Shown: positions 13,293 through 22,476 of the stretch, in pieces
How positions within the stretch are numbered: the stretch's first letter is position 1
Layout: each line of letters begins with the position of its first letter
Assembly (NCBI GenBank): GCA_963652075.1
Contig: CAVJRQ010000024.1
Location: 1-22,584, forward strand
Length of the DNA stretch: 22,584 bases
Source: Phocaeicola_A sp963652075
GTDB taxonomy: Bacteria > Bacteroidota > Bacteroidia > Bacteroidales > Bacteroidaceae
Direction: 5' to 3'
Notes under the pieces: generated by a model
What the model was told of the DNA's origin: nothing
The model's database searches: none
Seen by the model: the letters and a program-made list of their open reading frames with translations, nothing else
Translations under genes and position numbers: made by a program

Positions 13293-14333
13293 ATGCTTAC
13301 AAAGATTATAGACCAGTCGAAAATCGACCAGGTACACAAACTGATAGGACAGGCGGACAAGGTGGTCATCATTGCCCACGTGGCACCCGATGGGGATGCG
13401 ATTGGTTCCTCGTTGGGGTTGGCGCATTTCCTCGAAGGGCAGGACAAGGATGTCTCTGTCGTCATGCCAAACGGATTTCCCGATTTCCTCGGTTGGATGA
13501 GTGGGGCAAAGGACATTGTGCGCTATGACAAATACACCGACTTTGCCAATGAACTCATTGCCGGTGCGGACCTCATCTTCTGCCTCGACTTCAACAACCT
13601 CAAGCGCATCGATGCGGCAGCGGCTGCCGTGGCGGCCTCCCAGGCGCACAAGGTGCTCATTGACCATCATCTCTACCCGGAGGAGTTCTGCGAGGTCTCC
13701 ATCTCGCACCCCGAAATCAGTTCCACCTCCGAACTGGTGTTCCGGCTCATCTGCCGCATGGGTTACTTCGAGGAGATTACCCTGCAAGGGGCCGAGTGCA
13801 TCTACACGGGTATGATGACCGACACGGGCGGTTTCACCTACAACTCCAATGACCGTGAAATCTATTTCATCATCGGTGAACTCCTCTCCAAGGGCATCGA
13901 CAAGGATGAAATCTACCGTCGCGTCTACCATACCTATTCCATAGACCGTATGCGCCTCATGGGCTACATCCTCCACCGGAACATGGTGGTGCTGCCCCAG
14001 TTCCATACCGCGCTCATCTCCCTCACAAAGGCCGAGCAGGAACGGTTTCACTACGTGAAGGGCGATTCCGAGGGCTTCGTCAACATCCCCCTCTCCATCA
14101 AGGGTGTCTATTTCTCCTGCTTCCTGCGCGAGGATACCGAGAAACCCTACATCAAGGTGTCGCTGCGTTCCGTGGGCGACTTCCCCTGTAACCAGGTGGC
14201 GGAGGAGTTCTTCAATGGCGGTGGCCACAAGAATGCCTCCGGCGGCGAGTTCTACGGGACTATGGACGAGGCCAAGGAGCAGTTCAAGCGGGCGGTTGTC
14301 CACTTCGAGAAGCGGCTCTCCCTTAAAAAATAG
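13293..14333 (+). CDS. DHH/DHHA1 phosphoesterase (NrnA-like nano-RNase / PAP phosphatase)
   Basis: 346 aa from the ATG at 13293, preferred because the alternative start at 13236 precedes the -7 box. DHH-domain metal residues are visible: His29, Asp33 and Asp35 (HVAPDGDA), Asp99 (CLDFNN), Asp124-His125-His126 (IDHH) and Asp177 (TDTGGF). The DHHA1 substrate-binding motif GGGHKNASG is at 309-317. NrnA-type enzymes degrade short oligoribonucleotides, and many also remove phosphate from 3'-phosphoadenosine 5'-phosphate. A c-di-AMP/pApA phosphodiesterase role is a close alternative. It lies about 100 nt after comEC with its own promoter. Confidence 0.92.
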   Translation: MLTKIIDQSKIDQVHKLIGQADKVVIIAHVAPDGDAIGSSLGLAHFLEGQDKDVSVVMPNGFPDFLGWMSGAKDIVRYDKYTDFANELIAGADLIFCLDFNNLKRIDAAAAAVAASQAHKVLIDHHLYPEEFCEVSISHPEISSTSELVFRLICRMGYFEEITLQGAECIYTGMMTDTGGFTYNSNDREIYFIIGELLSKGIDKDEIYRRVYHTYSIDRMRLMGYILHRNMVVLPQFHTALISLTKAEQERFHYVKGDSEGFVNIPLSIKGVYFSCFLREDTEKPYIKVSLRSVGDFPCNQVAEEFFNGGGHKNASGGEFYGTMDEAKEQFKRAVVHFEKRLSLKK

Positions 14334-14359
14334 TTATAGAAGTATTAATTGTGGATATA

Positions 14360-14393
14360 TTTGTGGTGCATTGGCACTCATTTAGTACTTTTG
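14360..14393 (+). promoter_or_regulatory. promoter of the DUF4827-like lipoprotein / glmM pair
   Basis: TACTTTTG (14386-14393) fits TAnnTTTG, with TTTG at 14360-14363 as a -33 candidate at 22 nt. The leader is about 22-30 nt. Confidence 0.7.
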
Positions 14394-14422
14394 TCGCCAC
14401 ATAGTTAAGTTTATAGCGAAAT

Positions 14423-15043
14423 ATGAGAAAATTTAGTTATCTGATCCTCTCGACGCTTCTCTTGGGCGCAGCCTTTCAGGCTTGCGACGATTCCGAAACC
14501 TATGCGGACCTGAAGAAAGCCGAGCGTAAAAACATTCGTAACTTCATCGCGGAACACAATATAACGGAAATCTCCGAAGAGGAGTTCCTTGCCAACGACA
14601 GTACCACCGACGTGTCGAATAACGAGTTCGTGCTCTTTAATGACAACGGTGTCTACATGCAGATTGTCAACAAGGGGGAGGGCGAATCCCTCCAGAGCGG
14701 CGAGTGGAAAGAGATAATCGTACGCTTTTGGGAAGTCTATATCTCTTCGGGCGACACGACAAGCGTTTCCAACATGCTCGAACGTTATCCGGACATCTTC
14801 ATGGCGGGCAACACCAGCGGCTCTTTCACGGGGTCGTTCACCGAGGGCAACATGTACACCAACTACGGGTCTGCCGTTCCCGAGGCGTGGCTCTTGCCGC
14901 TCAGCTACATCAAACTGAGCAAGAGCCCCAACCAGAACAAACTCCCGAAGGTGAAACTCATCGTGCCCCACAGTGCCGGCCACTCCACCGCCTCTTCTTC
15001 CGTGGAACCTTACTATTACGAAATTACCTATAAATTCAGATAA
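14423..15043 (+). CDS. DUF4827-like lipoprotein, possibly peptidyl-prolyl isomerase-like
   Basis: 206 aa. A short lysine/arginine start and hydrophobic segment lead to the lipobox FQAC, with Cys21 as the probable lipidated residue. The following DD would favour retention in the inner membrane under E. coli rules, which may not hold in Bacteroidales. The body contains GSFTGSFTEGNMYT and a PEAWLLPLSYIKLS segment. It resembles small Bacteroidales lipoproteins annotated as DUF4827, some of which have FKBP-like folds. I recognise the family only tentatively and cannot assign an activity. The stop is 3 nt before the glmM start, so the two genes are very likely cotranscribed. Confidence 0.8.
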   Translation: MRKFSYLILSTLLLGAAFQACDDSETYADLKKAERKNIRNFIAEHNITEISEEEFLANDSTTDVSNNEFVLFNDNGVYMQIVNKGEGESLQSGEWKEIIVRFWEVYISSGDTTSVSNMLERYPDIFMAGNTSGSFTGSFTEGNMYTNYGSAVPEAWLLPLSYIKLSKSPNQNKLPKVKLIVPHSAGHSTASSSVEPYYYEITYKFR

Positions 15044-15046
15044 ACC

Positions 15047-16431
<1,385 letters not shown>

Positions 16432-16435
<4 letters not shown>

Positions 16436-17571
16436 ATCTCTTCGTCCACCCACAACAGGTCGCTCATAATGCCATCAGACAGGAAGATACCTTCGCGCGT
16501 CAGGCGTAGGGTATCTTCTTCTATTTTCAGCAGTTTGCTCTCTATGGCTGGGAATGCGCTCTGCAGGCAGTATCGGTAGAGCCGTTCACCGAACTCCTCG
16601 TGCAACGCCTTCAGCGAAATCCCTTTGCGTGTGCGCAGTGCCGTCACGATGCGGTCGTTGTAGCGGGTGTAGAGGTTCAGCTCCTCCGCCTCGGCTGGAA
16701 TCTTTCCGTCTTGGATGCTGCGGATGTACTCCGTCAGCGAGGATACGTTCCACTGTCGCCGCTTCCCGTCGTAGGAGTGCGCCGCCGCTCCACAACCCAG
16801 ATAGTGCGTACCGTCCCAGTAACACGAGTTGTGCCTCGACGCGTAACCCGGCCGTGCGAAGTTCGAAATCTCGTAATGCTCGTAGCCCGCCTCCTCCAAC
16901 CGGTCTACCAACCGCTGGTAGCAGCGCAGGCTCAGCTCTTCGTCCGCCTCCTCCACCGCGTGCTCCTCGCGCATGTTCCATAGCGTCGTCCCCTCCTCAT
17001 ACATCAGACTGTAGGCGGAGAGGTGCTCCACGCCCAGGTCAACGGCTTGCCGCAAGTCCTCTTCCCATTGCTCCAGGGTCTGTCCGGGCAGTCCGTACAT
17101 CAGGTCGATGCTGAGGTTTGTGAATCCGGCCTCACGGCATCGCCGCACCGCCTCCTTCGCCTGTTGGGCCGTGTGCCGTCGCCGCAGCAGTTCCAGCGTC
17201 TTGTCGTCAAAGGTCTGTATGCCCATGCTGAGGCGGTTTATCGGGAACCGGCGCAACATGCTCACATACGCCTCTGTCAGGTCGTCCGGGTTCACCTCCA
17301 TGGTGATTTCCTCGCACGCCGTCAGCCCGTACGTCTCCGTCAGACAGTCGAACAGACGCTTCAGGTCTTCCTCCTGCAGTTGCGAAGGGGTGCCTCCGCC
17401 TATGTAAAGTGTCTTCACCGCTTCACCGTTCAGCTCGTCCTTGCGCATCCGCAGCTCCCGGCACAGTGCGCCGATGTAGTCCCCCCTCAGCTCGTCGCGG
17501 GTGGTGGAGTAGAATCCGCAGTAGACGCAGCGCCGCTTGCAGAAGGGGATATGTAGATAAATGCCAGCCAT
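16432..17571 (-). CDS. hemW: radical SAM heme chaperone HemW (formerly HemN-like)
   Basis: 379 aa. The radical SAM cluster motif CKRRCVYC has Cys11, Cys15 and Cys18 at the very N-terminus. GGGTPS, the EVNPDDL region and the SMGIQTFDD segment follow in order. The heme-binding motif HNSCYW (HNxxYW) is present after YEISNFA, marking it as HemW rather than the coproporphyrinogen oxidase HemN. HemW binds heme and delivers it to respiratory proteins. The ATG at 17569-17571 is right before the radical SAM strand. A promoter lies upstream. The end overlaps glmM by 4 bp, leaving no room for a separate terminator. Confidence 0.94.
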
Positions 17572-17619
17572 CTCTTTTTCGTTCTGATTGTTGTGGGGTA
17601 GGGTACTCCTTTCCCGTCA

Positions 17620-17657
17620 CAAAAGTAGGAAAATATAGGGAATCTCCTACCAACAAA
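17620..17657 (-). promoter_or_regulatory. promoter of hemW
   Basis: The minus strand reads TACTTTTG (17620-17627), a full TAnnTTTG match 49 nt before the start codon. Upstream TTTG/TTGG candidates lie at 17650-17657. It diverges from the promoter at 17672-17701, leaving only a few tens of bases between the two. Confidence 0.65.
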
Positions 17658-17671
17658 TAGGGAAAATCCCC

Positions 17672-17701
17672 TTTCCGTGTCATCTCATTCTTTTATCTTT
17701 G
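17672..17701 (+). promoter_or_regulatory. promoter of the exported-protein operon
   Basis: TATCTTTG (17694-17701) fits TAnnTTTG, with TTTCC (17672-17676) as a weak -33 at about 18 nt. The ATG is 45 nt downstream. The shared divergent region also holds two ATAGGGAA-type motifs near 17635 and 17658. Confidence 0.6.
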
Positions 17702-17745
17702 CATGTGAAGAAATACCTCAAGTATAATCATTAAAAGCTATAACA

Positions 17746-19134
17746 ATGAAAAGAACATTATTCGCATCGTTATTGTTGGTCGCTCTGCCATTGGCACTGT
17801 CGGCCCAGAGCGTAGATGATGACTTGTACTACACGCCCAAGAAGAGCGCGTCCAAGAGTACGCAGAAGACCACCGTCACTACCACCACGCGGCAGACTAC
17901 CAAGACCGTGAAGGTGGCTAACGACGGCACTGTCAATGTGGTTGCCCCCAACGCCACCACCATCGTGGTGCGCGACCGCTCGGGACGCACGCGTGACGTG
18001 GACGAGTACAACCGTCGCTACAGCTCCAAGGAGAACACCTTCTCCGTGGAGAACGACACGCTCTATATTGACGAACGCCCGGACAGCGACCTGCAGGGTG
18101 AATGGATTGAAGGGTTCGACGGAACGGCGGACGACTACGAGTACGCCACCCGCATCATCCGTTTCCAGAATCCGCGCTACGCCATCCCCGTCAGCAGCCC
18201 GCTCTACTGGGACATCGTCTACGCACGCAACTACGTGCCTTGGGACTGGAACATCTACGTCGACGGGCTCTACGCTTACGTCTTCCCCACCTTCACGAAC
18301 AGCCTGTGGTGGGATTGGCGCTACAACTCTTTCGGTTGGGGCTGGAGCTATTGGAACAACCCCATCTACCGTCACTGGCACTGGGGTTGGGACTATCCTC
18401 ACTATGCCTGGGGAGGCGGTTGGTACGGTGGTTACCACCACCATCACTACGCTTGGCACGCACCGGCTCCCGTACGTCCTTGGGGCGGCTCTCGCTTCAA
18501 CAACAACGGAGGAGCCCGTCCCTCCGGGGCTTCCCGTCCGCAGATTGGCCACGACCGCGCCAACCGCTTCTCGTCGGGTACTCGCTACACGGGTACGCGT
18601 GTCGACGGTTCCCGCTTCAATAGCGGCATCCGTTTCGACGGCACAGGCAACAACTCAGGCTCTACCCGTTCCAATGGGGTGAACGGAAGCTCCACCTCCA
18701 ACGGACGCTTCCAGGGCGTACAGGGCTACCGCAGTACCGCCAGCGGCACGACGAACTCCACCAACACGCGTTCCGTACGTTCCACCGGGAGCAGTCAGCG
18801 TAACTCGTCCAGTGTCAGCACCGGCGAGAGCCGCACACGCTCTACCTCCACTTACGTGCGACCCAACAGCGTGCGCACCAACAGCAACACCTACACGCGA
18901 CCCAGCAGCACGCGCAGCAGTAGCAGCAGCGAGAGCCGTACCACCACACGCAGCGTGGAGAGCAGCTCCTCACAGCGTAGCCGAAACAACAGCAGCAGTT
19001 CCTACGACCGCAGCTCCTCCGTGCGTTCTTCCGGTTTCTCCGGCAGCAGCAGCCGTAGTAGCTATGGCGGCGGTCATTCCAGCGGTGGCGGTTCACGCTC
19101 CAATGGCGGCGGTGGCGGACACAGCCGCCGCTGA
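17746..19134 (+). CDS. secreted low-complexity protein (Trp/Tyr/His-rich core, Ser/Arg-rich tail)
   Basis: 462 aa with a signal peptide cut before Gln21. I recognise no catalytic domain. Residues about 35-60 are Thr/Lys-rich. Residues about 60-150 look folded (TVNVVAPNATTIVVRDRSG and onward). Residues about 160-245 are dense in Trp, Tyr, Gly and His, including WGWSYW, HWHWGWDY and a HHHH run. From about residue 250 to the end the chain is almost only Ser, Arg, Thr, Gly and Asn, so it is basic and probably disordered, with a Gly-Ser tail. Similar Bacteroidales proteins have been labelled vitellogenin-like, but that name carries no function. It is first in a likely operon with an outer-membrane barrel and an M64 peptidase, which suggests a surface or periplasmic structural role. 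Confidence 0.82.
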   Translation: MKRTLFASLLLVALPLALSAQSVDDDLYYTPKKSASKSTQKTTVTTTTRQTTKTVKVANDGTVNVVAPNATTIVVRDRSGRTRDVDEYNRRYSSKENTFSVENDTLYIDERPDSDLQGEWIEGFDGTADDYEYATRIIRFQNPRYAIPVSSPLYWDIVYARNYVPWDWNIYVDGLYAYVFPTFTNSLWWDWRYNSFGWGWSYWNNPIYRHWHWGWDYPHYAWGGGWYGGYHHHHYAWHAPAPVRPWGGSRFNNNGGARPSGASRPQIGHDRANRFSSGTRYTGTRVDGSRFNSGIRFDGTGNNSGSTRSNGVNGSSTSNGRFQGVQGYRSTASGTTNSTNTRSVRSTGSSQRNSSSVSTGESRTRSTSTYVRPNSVRTNSNTYTRPSSTRSSSSSESRTTTRSVESSSSQRSRNNSSSSYDRSSSVRSSGFSGSSSRSSYGGGHSSGGGSRSNGGGGGHSRR

Positions 19135-19187
19135 CCCACGGCTTGCGAGACTCACATGAATAGATAGAAAACAAAAAATAGTACACA

Positions 19188-20780
19188 ATGAAAAGACTCT
19201 TACTACTCCTGGGCGTGGCGGCAACCTCTGCCGCCCTGTCGGCCCAAACCGAATATGACATTACGCCGCTCATGAAGAGCGACCTCAACGGAACGGCCCG
19301 CTTCGTGGGCATGGGCGGTGCCATGAGCGCACTCGGTGGCGACATCTCCACCATCAGCACCAACCCTGCCGGCATCGGCATCTTCCGCAGCAACGACTTC
19401 TCCATGACGCTCAGCTATAATTCGGCAGACTCCAAGAGCGTCTTTGGCAGCAGCGTCTCCAAGGAGAACCGCAGCCGCCTTTCGTTCGACCAAATCGGCT
19501 TTGTCTATAGCACCAAGATTGGCAACAACACGTCGCTCCGCTATGTCAACTTCGGGTTCAACTACCACAAGTACGCCAACTACAACCGCCTCTTCACGAT
19601 GCAGGGCAACCTTGACGGAGCTTCGCAGACGAACTATATGGCGTACCAGCTGGCGAATAGCGGCGCAACCTACAACAGTTTCGGCAAGATGATTTCCGGC
19701 AACGATTGGGAAGCCTTCCAGAACGAGAAATTCGGATGGCTCTCCGTCATGGGAGGCCGCACCGGCCTGGTGGATGCCGTACAGGAAAGCGACGGTGACT
19801 ACTTCTACGGATGGAACGGTGACTATGCCAGCTACCGTTGCGAGACCAAAGGACGTACCGATGTCTACGACTTCAACGTAGCCTTCAACGTGGAGGACCG
19901 CTTCTACTTCGGTGCCACCATCGGCGCTTACGATGTCAACTACTCCCGCTACTCGGTCTATGGCGAAGACCTTTGGCGGAAGGATGGCGGTGACGAGCTG
20001 AATGCCAGCTACTCCCTGCAACACTGGTACAAGACCGACGGTTCCGGCGTAGACCTCAAGGTGGGTGCCATCTTCCGTCCCTTCGAGGATAACTCCTTCC
20101 GCTTCGGACTGGCTATCCACACCCCCACGTGGTACGCCCTCACCGAGCGTTACTCCACCCGCTTGACCTCCCAGTACGACATGATTAACGGCAACAGTAT
20201 AGACACCTACGAGGCCACAATCGACAGCTACGACGGTTGGAACGGCGACGTGGAGAACGAGTACGAACTCACCACCCCGTGGAAGTTTAACCTCAGTGCG
20301 GGCGGTACCGTCGGCACCGGCATCGCCTTGGGAGCTGAGTATGAATACATGGACTACTCCTCCGCCCGTCTGAAGAACACCGACGGTTACGAGGACAGCT
20401 ACATGGCCACGCAGAACAGCTACATCCGTGAGGACCTGAAGGGGGTACACACCCTTCGTCTCGGTGCCGAGTTCAAGATTGCTCCCGAGTTCAGCCTGCG
20501 GGCCGGATACAACTACAGCACCGCCCTCTACAACAAGACTGCCTACAAGGAGCTCTCCGCCTACACCACGCGTACGGACACGCAGTATGCCAACGACTAC
20601 GCCCAGAACACCTTCACCTTTGGCGTGGGCTACCGTTCCAAGAATTTATATGCCGACATGGCCTATCTCTACAGCAACCAACACGCCGACTTCTACTCTT
20701 ACGACGATGAGTCGCTCAGCCCCATTGGCGTGACCAACGAGAACAGCCGTCTGATGTTTACCTTCGGTCTCCGTTTCTAA
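19188..20780 (+). CDS. outer-membrane beta-barrel protein, FadL/OmpP1/TodX-like
   Basis: 530 aa with a signal peptide cut before Gln21. The mature N-terminus carries RFVGMGGAMSALGGD and STNPAGIG, the N-terminal plug/hatch-type motif shared by FadL/OmpP1-like hydrocarbon transporters and related barrels such as PorV. Alternating aromatic strands fill the rest, and the chain ends in LMFTFGLRF, a terminal aromatic suited to the barrel assembly machinery. It probably allows passage of hydrophobic compounds across the outer membrane; the ligand is unknown. It starts 53 nt after the preceding gene and stops 4 nt before the M64 peptidase gene, with no terminator between. Confidence 0.87.
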   Translation: MKRLLLLLGVAATSAALSAQTEYDITPLMKSDLNGTARFVGMGGAMSALGGDISTISTNPAGIGIFRSNDFSMTLSYNSADSKSVFGSSVSKENRSRLSFDQIGFVYSTKIGNNTSLRYVNFGFNYHKYANYNRLFTMQGNLDGASQTNYMAYQLANSGATYNSFGKMISGNDWEAFQNEKFGWLSVMGGRTGLVDAVQESDGDYFYGWNGDYASYRCETKGRTDVYDFNVAFNVEDRFYFGATIGAYDVNYSRYSVYGEDLWRKDGGDELNASYSLQHWYKTDGSGVDLKVGAIFRPFEDNSFRFGLAIHTPTWYALTERYSTRLTSQYDMINGNSIDTYEATIDSYDGWNGDVENEYELTTPWKFNLSAGGTVGTGIALGAEYEYMDYSSARLKNTDGYEDSYMATQNSYIREDLKGVHTLRLGAEFKIAPEFSLRAGYNYSTALYNKTAYKELSAYTTRTDTQYANDYAQNTFTFGVGYRSKNLYADMAYLYSNQHADFYSYDDESLSPIGVTNENSRLMFTFGLRF

Positions 20781-20784
20781 TTAG

Positions 20785-22041
20785 ATGAGGATGCTTATGA
20801 ACAGAATACTTTTTTTGCTTCTGCTGGTTGTCGCGTCGCCCTCCATGGCGCAGGATTTCAACCGCTATTTCACGGACAAGACCCTCCGCCTCGACTATGT
20901 GTTTGCCGGTGACGCCAATCAACAGAGCGTCTATTTGGACAAGCTGAACGTACTGCCCCGTTGGTACGGCAAGCGTCAACACCTGAGTGAAGTGCCCGTA
21001 CGGGGCAACGGCCAGATTATCGTCTCGGACCACAAGACGAAGACGGTCATCTACCGGAACTCTTTCTCTACGCTCTTCCAGGAGTGGCTCTCCTACGACG
21101 AGGCGAAGAGCACCCGGCGTTCTTTCGAGAACGTCTATCTCGTGCCCATGCCGAAGGATACCGTTGACATCACCGTGGAGCTGTACAACAACCGCAAGGA
21201 GGTGATGACCAGCATGACCCACCGGGTGGTGCCCACCGACATCCTCATCCGCCATATGGGCGAGAAGAATGTCACGCCCTACGAGACCCTCGTGCAGCCG
21301 GCCGACACGAACCGCTGCATCCACGTGGCCTTCGTGGCGGAAGGCTACACGGCCGATGAGATGGATACCTACCTCAACGACTGCCGCACAGCCTGCGACG
21401 CGCTCTTCGCGCACGAGCCGTTCAAGTCGTTGAAGGACCGCTTCGAGGTGGTGGCGGCCAAGTCCGTCTCCAAGGAGAGCGGGACCAGCGAGCCGGGCAA
21501 CGGAGTCTGGAAGAGCACCGCCGTGGGATCGCACTTCAACACCTTCTATTCCGACCGCTATCTGACCACGCTCAACCTGAAGGCTCTGCACGATGTGTTG
21601 GCGGGCGTTCCCTACGAACACATCATCGTGCTCGTCAATACCGAGAAGTACGGGGGTGGAGGCATCCTCAACTCCTACAATCTCTCCATGACGCACCATG
21701 ACATGTTCCGCCCCGTCGTGGTACACGAGTTTGGCCACAGCTTCGCCGGACTCGCTGACGAGTATGCCTACGACGATGAGGCTATCCCCATGTATCCGTC
21801 TGACGTGGAGCCGTGGGAAGCGAACATCACCACCAAGGTGGACTTCGGCAGCAAGTGGAAAGATATGGTAGGGCAGGAGGGCGTTGACCTCTACGAAGGC
21901 GGTGGCTACAGCACCAAGGGCATCTACCGCCCCTGCAAGGACTGCCGCATGCGTACCAACGCCAATCCCGAGTTCTGTCCCGTATGCCGCAAGGCTCTGA
22001 CGGATCTCATCAATTTCTACACCCAACCCGCCGGGAAGTAA
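20785..22041 (+). CDS. secreted M64-family (IgA peptidase-like) zinc metallopeptidase
   Basis: 418 aa from the first of three in-frame ATGs (20785, 20791, 20797); the exact start is open. The signal peptide is cut before Gln23. The N-terminal domain (about 25-165) is the beta-rich part that precedes the peptidase in Bacteroidales M64 proteins. The catalytic motif HEFGHSFAGLADEY has His314, Glu315 and His318, with Asp325 a candidate third ligand. Downstream CKDC and CPVC pairs flank a short loop and may hold a second metal or disulfides. M64 was named for Clostridium ramosum IgA protease, but the substrate here is unknown and IgA should not be assumed. It is the last gene of the exported-protein operon. 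The repeat arrays start about 110 nt past its stop. Confidence 0.92.
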   Translation: MRMLMNRILFLLLLVVASPSMAQDFNRYFTDKTLRLDYVFAGDANQQSVYLDKLNVLPRWYGKRQHLSEVPVRGNGQIIVSDHKTKTVIYRNSFSTLFQEWLSYDEAKSTRRSFENVYLVPMPKDTVDITVELYNNRKEVMTSMTHRVVPTDILIRHMGEKNVTPYETLVQPADTNRCIHVAFVAEGYTADEMDTYLNDCRTACDALFAHEPFKSLKDRFEVVAAKSVSKESGTSEPGNGVWKSTAVGSHFNTFYSDRYLTTLNLKALHDVLAGVPYEHIIVLVNTEKYGGGGILNSYNLSMTHHDMFRPVVVHEFGHSFAGLADEYAYDDEAIPMYPSDVEPWEANITTKVDFGSKWKDMVGQEGVDLYEGGGYSTKGIYRPCKDCRMRTNANPEFCPVCRKALTDLINFYTQPAGK

Positions 22042-22150
22042 CTTCCCCCGGGATGGGATAGTGTAAGGCGGGCGGATTCGTGAGAATAGCACGGACGGGA
22101 CCTGCGGTGTTGCACTGTTCCGTTTCAACCGCCGCACCGCATAGTTTAAC
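22042..22150. other. spacer between the M64 gene and the right repeat cassette
   Basis: No canonical terminator is visible. GGGAAG-TAA-CTTCCC (22033-22047) forms a perfect 6-bp inverted repeat around the stop codon. A bulged hairpin GCGGTGTTG/CAACCGC is possible at 22104-22132. Neither has a U tract, so where the operon transcript ends is unclear and it may run into the arrays. Confidence 0.55.
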
Positions 22151-22232
22151 GAGGTACTACCTCATCGGCCAACGAGACAATACCTCGAGTGGCAATGAGG
22201 TACTACCTCGTTGCTCATTGAGACTATACCTC
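22151..22232. repeat. inverted-repeat array, exact 23-bp period (GAGGTACTACCTC)
   Basis: GAGGTACTACCTC at 22151 and 22197 alternates with the degenerate units GAGACAATACCTC at 22174 and GAGACTATACCTC at 22220. All steps are exactly 23 bp. The alternation gives a 46-bp higher-order period. This array type is not present in the left cassette. Confidence 0.9.
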
Positions 22233-22250
22233 GTTTTTTGGACGATTCGC
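22231..22250 (+). repeat. linker module shared with the left cassette
   Basis: TCGTTTTTTGGACGATTCGC is the counterpart of 396-417 on the other strand. As on the left, it borders the altered end unit of the AAGTACTT array. Confidence 0.75.
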
Positions 22251-22254
22251 ACGC

Positions 22255-22372
22255 AAGCGGTTGCACCTGCCAACGTAAGTACTTACATCGGGCAACGTAA
22301 GTACTTACATGAGCCAACGTAAGTACTTACATCGGGCAACGTAAGTACTTTCATCGGGCAACGTAAGTACTT
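22255..22372. repeat. palindrome array, exact 22-bp period (AAGTACTT core), right copy
   Basis: AAGTACTT starts at 22277, 22299, 22321, 22343 and 22365, exactly 22 bp apart. A divergent unit AAGCGGTT starts at 22255 in register. The reverse complement matches the left array, including the divergent end unit and the two spacer types. Confidence 0.92.
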
Positions 22373-22376
22373 GCGT

Positions 22377-22421
22377 GGAGACACGTAAGGTGGAGACACG
22401 TAAGGTGGAGACACGTAAGGT
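22377..22421 (+). repeat. 15-bp tandem repeat, three identical copies
   Basis: GGAGACACGTAAGGT repeats exactly at 22377, 22392 and 22407. It links the AAGTACTT array to the 51-nt block and has no counterpart on the left. The period is a multiple of three and stays open in the frame of the adjoining block. Confidence 0.92.
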
Positions 22422-22470
22422 GTCTACCGTTTCAGTAAATGAAGAGAGAAAGTGTACAGTAAAACAGGAA
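22420..22470 (+). repeat. 51-nt conserved block (right copy)
   Basis: Aligns gap-free to 572-622 (opposite strand) with 8 differences by eye. The CGTACG array follows within 7 nt, as on the left. Confidence 0.8.
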
Positions 22471-22476
22471 TAAGCA

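Noticed and set aside
20785..22041. Naming the M64 enzyme an IgA protease
   Set aside because: Family membership is clear, but no substrate-determining feature can be read from the sequence and most M64 proteins have untested substrates.
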